NCBI GenBank assembly: GCA_907163375.1
Contig: CAJQUW010003625.1
Span: forward strand, 50,001 to 114,000
Reading direction: 5' to 3'
DNA from: Prostheceraeus crozeri
Taxonomy: Eukaryota; Platyhelminthes; Polycladida; Euryleptidae
DNA length: 64,000 bases
The notes under the pieces were generated by a model. It saw only the letters and a program-made list of their open reading frames with translations, made no database searches and was not told where the DNA came from. Both the position numbers and the translations under genes were made by a program. Below, in pieces: positions 14,801 to 24,680 of this stretch. Position 1 is the stretch's first letter. Each line of letters begins with the position of its first letter.

Positions 14801-16941
14801 ATGACGACAAATCAAATTGATGATTCAAATTCCCTTTCAAATATTAAGAATCTGTAGCGACAATATTGAGATTTGTCTCATGTTATTTGGTATTGGCACC
14901 ATTATTCTTTCTCGAAGTTATGTCAGCTCTCAAAGTCTGCTCATTTCTTGACACCATCCATACCCCGTAAAAATTCTGCTCCCAAAATATTCAATCTTTT
15001 AGTCTGAATTTTCGCAAGTTTCAGTTTCTACCTATTTACAATTTCGCATTAGATAATTTGATATTGGCTCCCAGAAACGTCTTCAACATGACCATTTTTG
15101 GAACGCAGTTTTGAAGTTAGAGACTTGAAAATACTTAGTCATCGGTTAATTCGAGCATGCAACAGTTTAAATTGCTCATGAATAATCCACAGAGTAAACC
15201 ATTTCTGATAATCAAACCGGCGGTGTTGTGTCTAGAACTTCAAATTTTAATTATTCGCATGTCCGTGAAAATGACCTATGATGAACTCCAGAATCAAAAT
15301 ACCCAATCTACTTATTATCTGAATGTGAGATGGACGCTCTCCCCGTCTACGAAAGAAACAGAAGCCTTCTAAATGCGACTCACAGCATCGAAGCATTGAA
15401 TCAAGCAAATATTTCCATCATTATGAGCGTACCCTAAAATGTGGGGTGTTGACATTGTCATGACAATTGTTTCCTTATTCAAGGCAAAGTTTATTTGAAA
15501 GAGGAGTGTATTCAAAGCTTAAATTGCCATGCAGAGTACCAAGATCAATGTTACTGAGTTAAACAAAAAACATAACCCAAGTAACTTTCCTGGCATTGTC
15601 ATGTAGGTCCCAGCTATAGATTTCTATGGAGGAAGCTTTTCGATGTTGCTTAGTGTAGTTCAAAGCTCCATGATTAACATTTTTCTCATGCTGTAAAACG
15701 AAACTATGAACGTGATACAGTGAAAGATATCATCTAATATCTGATATGATCGGAATGTTAGTTAATACTACTCGACCTTAGAACCTTGCTCATTCAACGA
15801 AGATGACGCAATTAAGTGTTATAGAGTCCAACGTTTAGATAGACGAAAATGCACCTTATTTGAGATTTGATTCCGATGAACTAGTCTTCGATTCTATCAT
15901 GTTTATCCATAAACTGTTTGCTGACGATCTCTTGTATATGATGTCTCCTCGGATCGCGATTCATTTCTGTATTTCTATGGCAAGAGGGTCAGCTGTATAT
16001 CTTTGATACATATCTATGCTATGCTTGAGAATATTAGATGTATAAAACGAACCCTCACCTTAAAAAATAGATCTTCATTATTAGAGATCAGCATTTGATT
16101 TCGGTTTTGATGAATAGGCTAAATAGGCCATTGGTGCCAATTTGGACTCAGTATTTTGGCAACTGGTCTTCTCACTGATATACAATGATTCAATCATTGC
16201 ACTTGCATGGAATTGCATCACCTGCTTGTTGATAATCGAATCATTCGAATGCGAAAGTAGAAACATGAGATGATTCAGAAAGAAAAACATCAACGTGTTA
16301 CAACAAAGACTTTTGAAAATAGTGGAAAACGTCTATTAAGACCTCTTAGTTGGTAAGTACTTTTGACTATGCTTAAGTGTGGTTGATATTTTTTCTCACA
16401 GCTATCAAAGAGATGATAAAAATCACGAATGTTGATGAAAATGTTCCATGGCAGCTTCTAAGAACATTCTCATGTCATAATTTTCTTATGTGCATCTTCA
16501 ATGATTCATTTTCATTATGTTTACATAATTCCACAATGCTAACTAGGCTTGTTAGCTATGTGTTACGGGGAACAGTTGCTATATATCACGGTCTGATGAA
16601 CTTGCCTCCATGTCATCGCTCTTTTGCCAGATACATGAGAGAAAGTGACTTCGCAAATCCGTAGCTTGCTACTGATCTTCGTTGCCGGACTGAGCATTTT
16701 AAGATATTCTTCTTTCATAGAACAGCAAGGTTGTAGAATAGGTTTCCTTTGGATGTATTTCCTAGATCTCTTACTGTTGAAGCATATAAGAGAGCGTAGA
16801 CACAAGATTCCACTAAGCTCTGTGGAGAGTTGAAAATTTGATTTATGCTATGTTGTCTTAGTTTTATTATTATCGTCTTTTTACCTCGGCGAGTTATACA
16901 GTTCCACATGTCTGTCTATTCACTTTGGTACCACCTTATTT
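11866..16941. other. Gene-poor spacer upstream of ARGLU1 exons
   Basis: The upstream Arg/Ser-rich exons of ARGLU1 would be expected here or further left, but I could not find one. A 42-codon frame at 13155-13283 (starting MALSKHREREKATA) is basic at its start but lacks a recognisable domain or clear splice sites. Other frames are short and overlap antisense frames. Confidence 0.4.
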
Positions 16942-17644
16942 CAGGGATGCGGAGTCGGAGTCCTGGAGTCCTATCATTTTTGCTGGAGTCGGAGTCCAAT
17001 TAAATGATAGGACTCCGGCCTATAACTAGACCCGAATTATAATACAAACAAATTATTTATCCTCGTGCATAGCTGTCACTGTCTTGATGTCAACTTTCTC
17101 CGTCAAACAAAAGTACAGAGACAGCAGTGCATGCAAAGCTTGCAATAGTTGAGGGAATGAACCGTGAAAAAGGATTGTCTTTTCACTCATTAATTCAATA
17201 GAGAAGACAAGCCTTCCTATCCTCGATCACACCTACGCGCCAAAGGTCACATCAGAGACAAAAATGAAATACTATTTTGTTTGAGAACATTACCTCCTAC
17301 CCTCACGTTAATCGCATGTGATGGCTACTTCAAAGCGCATATTAAAATCGAAAGTGTACTCATATATTTTGAAGAAGGATGGGGATTTCCTGCCTGGTAG
17401 AGACTGGAGAAAAACCGTGTGAAGCACATCAACAAGATGGAAGGAGCCCAGTCGTATGCATCCAACTTGAAGCGACATTTGATAAACTTACATTGAAAAT
17501 GATTGATAATTGATGCAATGATCACTAAAGATAAGCTCAGGAAAGCCTATATTGATCTATGATGTAGGTCACCAGTTTTTTTAAAAAAATCTAGGCTTTA
17601 TATATTGGCCACCCGGAGTCGGAGTCCTATCATTCGCATCCCTG
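16942..17644. mobile_element. Complete hAT-type MITE with 8-bp target duplication
   Basis: The 703-bp element starts CAGGGATGCGGAG and ends with GCATCCCTG, giving terminal inverted repeats CAGGGATGC. It is flanked by the 8-bp direct repeat CCTTATTT (16934-16941 and 17645-17652), the hallmark of hAT insertion. The unit GGAGTCGGAGTCC recurs near both ends as subterminal repeats. No transposase frame, so non-autonomous. A decayed copy sits next to the poly-C tract at 1489-1910. Confidence 0.9.
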
Positions 17645-17910
17645 CCTTATTTTCGGTGTTTCCCATGGTGTTGCACAATTACTTAGTCATATTCCTTTAT
17701 CAAGCCCCACTTCCGTCTTCGATTTTCAACTTCTTTGCCTTTGATCTTCTGATGGGGACACTTTTGTTGTATAAGCTCGTCCTTTTCCCTCATAACACCG
17801 GTGAACTCCTTGAACAATCGTTACAGCTCAGCACATGTCTGACACATTGTCACATATGATGCTTTTCATTGTTAACTTTCGTTAGACATTGAAATGTTTA
17901 TTCGTTTCAG

Positions 17911-18136
17911 ACGAATACGAGAAATGGAGGAGAAGAAAATCAATCGAGAAGTCCAATCTCGCATTGAAACAATCATTCAACAACGCTGTGAAGCGATCCT
18001 CATCACCCGGAGAACAGAGAGGGTGACAGAATACAACCGCATGATCGATGAAGCCATCGACAAGATGCAGAAAGCGATGAAAGCGCGAATCGAAGAGAAA
18101 TATCGCCGAGAGAAAGAAGAAAATCTCAGGAAGGAA
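17911..18136 (+). CDS. ARGLU1: ARGLU1 internal coding exon
   Basis: ARGLU1 (arginine- and glutamate-rich protein 1) is a nuclear splicing modulator and Mediator-associated coactivator with an RS-rich N-terminus and a long charged coiled coil. This exon encodes about 75 residues of that coil: EMEEKKINREVQSRIETII, then ...IDEAIDKMQKAMKARIEEKY and an Arg/Glu-rich end. A TTTCAG acceptor precedes 17911 and a GTAAGT donor follows 18136. The exon enters on the third base of a codon and leaves at a codon boundary, in phase with the next exon at 19959. Upstream RS-rich exons were not found. The gene is named from the whole exon chain, above all from the C-terminus at 31.1 kb; a different coiled-coil protein is conceivable for this exon taken alone. 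Confidence 0.8.
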
Positions 18137-18255
18137 GTAAGTGAAGCACAGACTTCCTGTGGCAATATTCTCTCACCTATGATGTCATGATTTCTGTATG
18201 CATAGAAGTTGACCTTGGCCTTTAGCACATGGCAGGATTATGAAGAGGACTATCA

Positions 18256-19010
18256 GGGCGTTTCCATTTTAAAGGTTATGATTTTGAACAAAATGTGTCT
18301 TTTAGCTGTAACATGGTAACTATTCAACCGATTTTATAACTTTTTTTAGAATGATCGTCGAAACATAGGCAATCATGCAATATTATCAGTTATCACATAT
18401 AACTGACATAAGTTACTTTTGTTGAGTGCTTTAAGCCTACAAATGTACAATATCAATGTCCAAATTCTGGGTGATTTGACTTCAAGGGACTTTTGGTAAT
18501 ATTATGATTTGAATTCACCGCAACAAATGATCCAGTTTGAGTGCAAAAATGTCTATCTCTCACTTTCCACTGAAAAGTCAATTATATATTTAAAAAATTG
18601 ACTCGAAGTACGTGCTTTAAAATATCATACCACAACGGTGTAATTCGATCGTCACCTAAAATGTGATTCGGTCGCCATAATAAAAATATATATGTTACCT
18701 TATTTTTTATGATTTCAATGCTCAAATCGATTCACAGGAACTATATCTGCAATAATTGGTTCATATACACCCTTTGATCATATGACGTTTAGGAGGAATC
18801 TTCAGAAAGTGATAAATATTGCATACCACAAATGTAATTCGTTCGATCGATAATTAAGCGATTATAGTATGAAATACGCATTATTTGTGGTTCTTATTAT
18901 CATTTTCGTGATCAGCATCAAAAACTGACCTAGAAAAGTGGCTTTGGAACTAAATATTGTTAAACTTTTTATTTTCCATCGAAATCGTAACCTTTAAAAT
19001 GGAAACGCCC
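18256..19010. mobile_element. MITE with GGGCGTTTCC termini, in an ARGLU1 intron
   Basis: The left end reads GGGCGTTTCCATTTTAAAGG and the right end is its inverse (CCTTTAAAATGGAAACGCCC), with the match continuing a few bases inward (GTTATGATTT against GTTACGATTT). The 755-bp body has no coding frame. No clear target duplication is seen (flanks TATCA and ATAAG), so the superfamily is unassigned. Confidence 0.75.
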
Positions 19011-19330
19011 ATAAGACATTTTTATATTTCACAGTGCTATAATCTCTATGATTATTGCTTCCATAATATAGTTTATGCTTTCCAAAGTGTGCATAAATTT
19101 CAAAGGGTGCAATAAACAGTCTTTATTGCACTCCTTCATTGAAATACATTAGCACATAGAAAGTTTTTCATCCTCTACAACGAAAATCATGCATAGAATT
19201 TGCATAGAAATGCATGTACAATGGACAGAGAAGCAGGCTATCTGATTTCAAAATTGCTTTGGTTTGATTTTCAAATCATGTTAAGGATCATGATCATAGA
19301 TTCTGGTAGTTCTGTGAAATTACAGAACTC

Positions 19331-19449
19331 GTGCAAAGATATCCAGCTTAATTGCATTTTTCTCGATCAACAAACTATGCCCTCGCCCTTCGGGCTCGTG
19401 CATAGACATGTTGATCTCAAAAAATGCAATAAAGCTGGATACTTTGCAC
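19331..19449. repeat. Foldback hairpin with CGCCCTTCGGGC apex
   Basis: GTGCAAAGATATCCAGCTT on the left pairs with AAGCTGGATACTTTGCAC on the right, and the inner blocks TTGCATTTTTCTCGATCAAC and its near inverse also pair. The stem is about 50 bp and the apex carries CTCGCCCTTCGGGCTCG. Probably a small foldback element within the ARGLU1 intron. Confidence 0.7.
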
Positions 19450-19958
19450 TTGTTGTGTAAATAACTATTATGTGCGTCTGTGTTTTTTTAATGTGTTTGT
19501 CATTAGTTTTCTACATACAGCTTAAAGTCTTTAGTACTTATATAATTTCAGGTCATAACGTTATTTTGTCAAGAGTACAAATATAAAGAGGAATAGGGAT
19601 CTTCAAAAACGACTCTCCCGCAGTTTGGTACAGTTAGGATAATTAATCTGGATAAATTTGCATAGAAATAACGTCATACGTTTGGCGTCCAAGTATTTTG
19701 TAAATTGCATAATGCAAAATTTCATTCAACATTACGCTAGTAACAAAGGGATAACGGATTCGACAAAGTTAGTTTATGTTTCATGAATGCGAGTATAGGA
19801 ACAATAAACCGTCAATCCAAGCAGTTCTTTGCTTTGTCCGATTTTTCAAAGAAAGTTTTTCTGAGTAAGTTATTTTCCCTTCAAAACTACCTTATTTTGA
19901 CCTACTTTCGTGTTGTAAGCATTGCAAATGATTTTGACGTTGATCTTTTTTGCTTTAG

Positions 19959-20042
19959 GAGGAGGAGAGACAACGACAAGCGGAGGACGCGAGAATGCAG
20001 GAGGAGCAGCTACTGCGGGTGGAAGAACAGAAGAGGAAAGAG
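19959..20042 (+). CDS. ARGLU1: ARGLU1 internal coding exon (84 bp)
   Basis: Encodes exactly 28 residues in phase 0, EEERQRQAEDARMQEEQLLR followed by VEEQKRKE, a continuous charged helix matching the ARGLU1 C-terminal coil. A pyrimidine-rich tract ending TTTAG precedes the exon and the weak donor GTTCGT follows it. The reading frame joins cleanly to the exons at 17911-18136 and 31038-31196. The donor deviates from GTAAGT/GTGAGT, which could make the exon alternatively spliced; skipping it would keep the frame. Separated from the last exon by an 11-kb transposon-filled intron. Confidence 0.8.
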
Positions 20043-20407
20043 GTTCGTGAAAATCTTTGTAGTGTAGGCTACCCGTGAATATTCCTGATGAGAGGTATTT
20101 ACTAAAATACATTCTTCTCGATGGTTAGCCCTATCAATCGTTATATGATGTGCAATTGTCGTCAGGCACTTCGTGTAATTCTAAGCTAGTCTTGGTTTAT
20201 ATTCGGTTATAGAATCACAAGTTGTGATTTTGTTAAAAAAGTGTCTGAGTGACAACTTTTTTTGTCAAAGTACAATATTCATCTCACTTATTAGATTAAA
20301 TGGTGCGAGATTGGCTTTCTCGTGTTTCCACTCAAAATATTGCCACGAACTTTATAAAATATGTTCCATTCAAGCCTGTATACATGTAAACAGTATCAGT
20401 TGTTTTT

Positions 20408-20598
20408 AAGGTGGGAAATTGAAGTAATGCTGTTGTTATATTGTAATATATATTTTACGCCAATATATTTCAACATTTCTTATATTTATATAAATTTATA
20501 ATATGTGCCCTGATGACAGCGACGCTTAGTCGTTGGAATATATTGGCGTAAAATATATATTATAATATAACAACAGCATTACCCCAATTTCCCACCTT
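20408..20598. repeat. Foldback repeat with hammerhead-like core
   Basis: Arms 20408-20476 and 20530-20598 are inverted copies, running from AAGGTGGGAAATT inward through TACGCCAATATATTTCAAC. The 3' side carries CTGATGA and a 7-bp stem-loop (see next entry). It resembles the 3.6 kb foldback in architecture but not in sequence, so it belongs to another family with the same plan. It lies in the ARGLU1 last intron. Confidence 0.8.
20504..20550 (+). ncRNA. Degenerate hammerhead ribozyme-like motif
   Basis: TGTGCC (20504-20509) can pair with GGCGTA (20545-20550) as helix I. Between them lie CTGATGA (20510-20516), stem II CAGCGAC/GTCGTTG with loop GCTTA, and GAA (20536-20538). The canonical fourth A of GAAA is T here, and helix III (TATATT) does not pair canonically, so cleavage is doubtful. 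Best seen as a decayed relative of the 3.7 kb motif. Confidence 0.4.
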
Positions 20599-22641
20599 GA
20601 AAAATGAATTTTAATGAAGACACTTTTGCCACAGTGTCAGTTGTATTAATCCGTCTTTGAAGAGTTGGCAAACCTTGTACACTGTGTTTCACCACTTGTT
20701 TTCCTTTATAACTTCAAGCACTTACTAAGGAGCGAAGTAGGAAGGACGAGAAACAATCAATTGAACTGTTAAACACACAATTGTGAACAAATCATAAATT
20801 TCATGACATATTTTCTTTGAGAGTTGTGTGAAGCGCCACGTTAAATCAATTTATAGATAATATTATGAATTCTCATTCCTTCATTCTAGATGTTTACATT
20901 TGAACGGATTTGTCGACTTTAATTGTCGACTGCAGGTGTAGATGACAGTAGGAATGTTATATTTCAGCTAGTGTCCTTCCCCGATCAGAGGTTATTTCCA
21001 TTTTGAGATATACATGCATGAATTGTATCTGATGAAGTCAAGGTACAGATAGTTGAGATTTGAAGAACTTAGGGAAGTCCTGTTTTCCCGTTCGGTAATT
21101 TTATCTAGGTAATGTCGATAACAATCAAGTCACCTGTCCTCAAAGCAATTTTGGTGATGAACTTATTACGTCAACTATTCGCTACTTCTATGAAATTTAT
21201 GATTTTTGCAGAGATCGGCCTCAAAATCTCCGTGCTTGACGAAACTACTGTGCATTTAACCCACTGAATTAAGTACGGAATAGATTATTGGTAATTATCT
21301 TTCCGACGTAGTGTATTTTAATTAACTGGCCTATCAATCTTCCTCCAGCACAAGTGTTGAAATCAATCACTAAATACATCTCAACTTAAGCAAACTTGTA
21401 GCTATGCGATTGATGAGGTACATACGAATTTCGATGCTGTGATATTGTGATACAAATAATCCTCACAACAATACTCTATTTACTCTCGTTCCTGTGACAT
21501 TCTGATCGGTCTTCATGCGCATGAGCATATTAACGATCGCATCAAAAGCAGCAGCAACGATAGTGCGACCTATCGTGCATTCTAGATTAAGCGAACGTAG
21601 TGAGCGAAATCTGATGGTTGACAGCGAAAAGAGGCGACGTGATCGTGCGACGAGCCGAACGGAGTCCGTCAAGCCCGCCGGAGGTCTAAGCCTCTGAAAC
21701 ACGACGCTGTTCACACACTCAACGGTCGTCTGGTAACCATTAGGGAAACGTGTGGGCCCACCATCAAAGGTACCACGAACTGCCATCTTTTAAGCCACTC
21801 TCCGCGGGTATGTACTGCACCTTTAGTCTGGTTAGTACTCCCCACTATCTTTCCCAGATAGTTCTTCCTCCTTTAAAAGGCAGTGCGGTTACAGGACGAG
21901 AGCTCATGTCGTTTAGTGACATTCGCCCGGAGATGCAGGGGTAGATGGCATCTCCGGTCAGAAAGGTAGATACTCGGCTTTGGCCTTCGACCCGCCATCT
22001 GAAGAGGATATCTTCCGCGCGACTCCCTGCTCGTCAGTGAATGAGTAGGTTATTACTGGTCGTCGTGCATGTATACGGAAAAGGATTCATATCATTTCAA
22101 TCTACAATTTAAATTGGTGTTCAGTCGGCTGAGCACTGACCATTCTAACTGACCCAACGACATGGCACTCAGCAGCAGAGGAATGAAATAGTTAAATGTC
22201 ATCGGATTCACACCACATCATCGCTACAGAGCAATTTCACGGAAATCAACCGGGACTTCAAAATGTTCTCCAATGGAAATAGTATAAGTTCGAAAAATGT
22301 CTTCACCAGAGATCTGATTAATGGGAGTTTGTTGGGAAGAGTCAAATTTTATTGATGCTATTATTTTTTAATATTCGTCATATACTGTAGAACTAATTTC
22401 TATCACAACACAATGATTATCTTCATGTTGAAGAGGAAGTCTGAGATGGGAAACTAGAAGGATAGCATGTGCCATGCATCGCAGGCGGATAGTAACGTAG
22501 CATAGCTTACAAATGAAAAAATCTCTATGTAAAAAATAGCATAAAAATAGTCACTCCTCGGACACACTATACCCATCAGTCCATCAGTAACGCCCGACAT
22601 CAAAAACATGTGCAGTGAAGTATTTTCAAGTTAGTGAGACC
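20599..22641. other. ARGLU1 intron segment with a GC-richer island
   Basis: Mostly AT-rich. Between about 21490 and 22030 composition rises noticeably in G+C and includes blocks such as AGCGAACGTAGTGAGCG and CTGGTTAGTACT. It may be an old transposon or structural-RNA-derived piece, but I cannot assign it. Frames here overlap on both strands and show no domain. Confidence 0.4.
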
Positions 22642-23736
22642 CAGTGGCGTCGCGTGCTCCCTGACCATAGGCCTTCACTCGGCATTGGGATACTATTTCT
22701 ATACAAAGCACTTTTATGTCACATTAATTTTCATAAAAGCTGAATTTTTCATAACAATTTCCCGAACATTTTTTGAGGTCAAGTGAAAGTGCACATGAGA
22801 AGTGATTGCTCATGTCACTTAACCGCCTTACTCAAGGAGCTGCGATCAGTATATAGTATACCCTCTCTGTCCAGACCACATTTTCTCGAGAAAAAAGGAG
22901 GCAAGGCGAACAGTTTCTTACGTTTTTTTTTAGCCCCGTCAGCCACTCACATGTTTGAAATTTTGATGCATTTAAATGTCTTGTGTATTTCTTACTTTTT
23001 TTCTCTGTGAGTACTTTCAATTTCATATCAGGTGTTGGCCTACCTTGCTTGACGACTGTCATCTTTTCAGTATATTACCTTGGGACGAAAGGCGTGATTA
23101 TAATCTCATCTGCAGTACTAAACATAGCGTCACATCAATCACGTACAAACAAATGATGGAATTCTACCGAATCTGGGTGTTCGAGTCAGATGCATTACTC
23201 TGCATTCATTGGAGAACGCTCATCATCTGATCGCAGTCTTGTCTGAACGTCATCCATCTGCCACTGTTGACGTATTGGCTTCTCTCACTTTAAGCGAAGC
23301 TAGGAACAATTGGGTTACGCTTCCCTTACTATATTTAGGCACCGCGCCTCGATCAAGAATTGTGTAGAATTTCATTGGTAAAATTGGAGAAGGCAAAGCA
23401 TCATGTCTATCGGGAAAGCCAATATTTACGCGGGCGCGTGCGCTTACTGCCTCACACGCACACAACTCTCTTTCGCTGTCTGAACATCAATGCTCCGTCT
23501 GAACACACACGACTAGCTTGTGTGTCTAATTGTTCGAAGAAAACAGCTGTGATTCGAGCACGTGCTGCAAAACTGTTCAATGAGGTTGAGCGTCGGACTT
23601 TGAGACGGAGCTGTGCACAGCTGTTACGAGAAGCTATCGAATTAAAATGAATGATGACACTTCATTTTTATAATTGTTGGAAAATAATTTTTGAGGATGC
23701 GCCGAAGGCCTCGCAGGTACGGAGAAGACGCCACTG
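22642..23736 (-). mobile_element. hAT element relic with 8-bp target duplication
   Basis: Ends read CAGTGGCGTC on the left and GACGCCACTG on the right, flanked by the 8-bp direct repeat GTGAGACC (22634-22641 and 23737-23744). The 1095-bp body retains a piece of hAT transposase on the minus strand (next entry) but no catalytic core, so it is an internally deleted copy. Inserted in the ARGLU1 last intron. Confidence 0.88.
22832..23062 (-). pseudogene. hAT transposase N-terminal zinc-finger fragment (TTF type)
   Basis: The minus-strand frame contains KFQTCEWLTGLKKNVRNCSP, CLLFSR and VWTER, the pattern of the TTF-type zinc finger at the N-terminus of many hAT transposases (W...CFPCLLF...VWT in the family). 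After about 76 codons the frame stops, and remnants of the following HEMSxH-like block appear in another frame. The RNase H-like domain is absent. It lies inside the hAT relic whose ends are intact. Confidence 0.65.
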
Positions 23737-23744
23737 GTGAGACC

Positions 23745-24676
23745 TTAGATGATTTTCATTTCATTGTTTGGCAAAAACTCTCAGTACGGATCCGCAATCA
23801 TGGTATCTGATGACGTTAGCCGTCTGTGTTATAAAACATGTGCGAATTGGACAAAATTTGCTGTGTCAATATAGGCGATACTGTTTACACGCATTGAATG
23901 GGAGATTTACTAAAGTTTGGACTGCATTCCCTCCTAATGAAGTGAAATATTCAAGGAACCGTCACTTGTGTCTTCATTAATAAACGCTAGTCATAAAAAG
24001 TAGTCTATTTATCCTTAAATCAGCATCAGGCTTGTTCGAGTATTTCCACAATTCAATCCTTATTTATATCATTTTTGCCAAGCGCGGATAGGCCTACTCG
24101 TATTCTGTATCGCGTGAAGTGTTCATGCTATCAATGTCAAATTTTAATTCTAATATATTTTAAATGAAAGATTTAAAAATACAGATTCTTTTCTAAGAAA
24201 ATATTTGAGGCTATGTGCATTCTAGCATGCACATTTGTAAATAACTTAATCATTTTGCTCATTATAAGATGCAACAAGCATGCATACAATAATGAATATA
24301 GCTTTCCATGAAGGCGTTTTTCAGGTGAAAGCCGTTTTATCGGACAGAGTTGATTTTAATGCTAAAGGTTTTGTCCTATTTTTGACTTACATGACCTCTA
24401 CTGGCTGGACTCTGTCCTTCTTTCAAATGCATGAGGTACATTTCAGTCAATAGTGACTATTTTTTTGATAGATTCTAATCTTTCTCTATTATAATTGTAA
24501 TTTTTGAGGCTGTGCATCTTAAATGTACAGGACCGCGCTTGGTCGGTCGGGTTTGAGCGTCCAGGATTAAGCGGTCGAAACGCAATCGTCCTGACCAAGT
24601 TCCTGTTGATGACCTCATTAAAAATAGTCAAATAATTTGTATGCATATTTTGTAGAATTTTATTTCACGTTTTAGC
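23745..24676. other. ARGLU1 intron segment, nothing recognised
   Basis: AT-rich DNA between the hAT relic and the piggyBac insertion. No domain-bearing frame. Confidence 0.5.
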
Positions 24677-24680
24677 TTAA

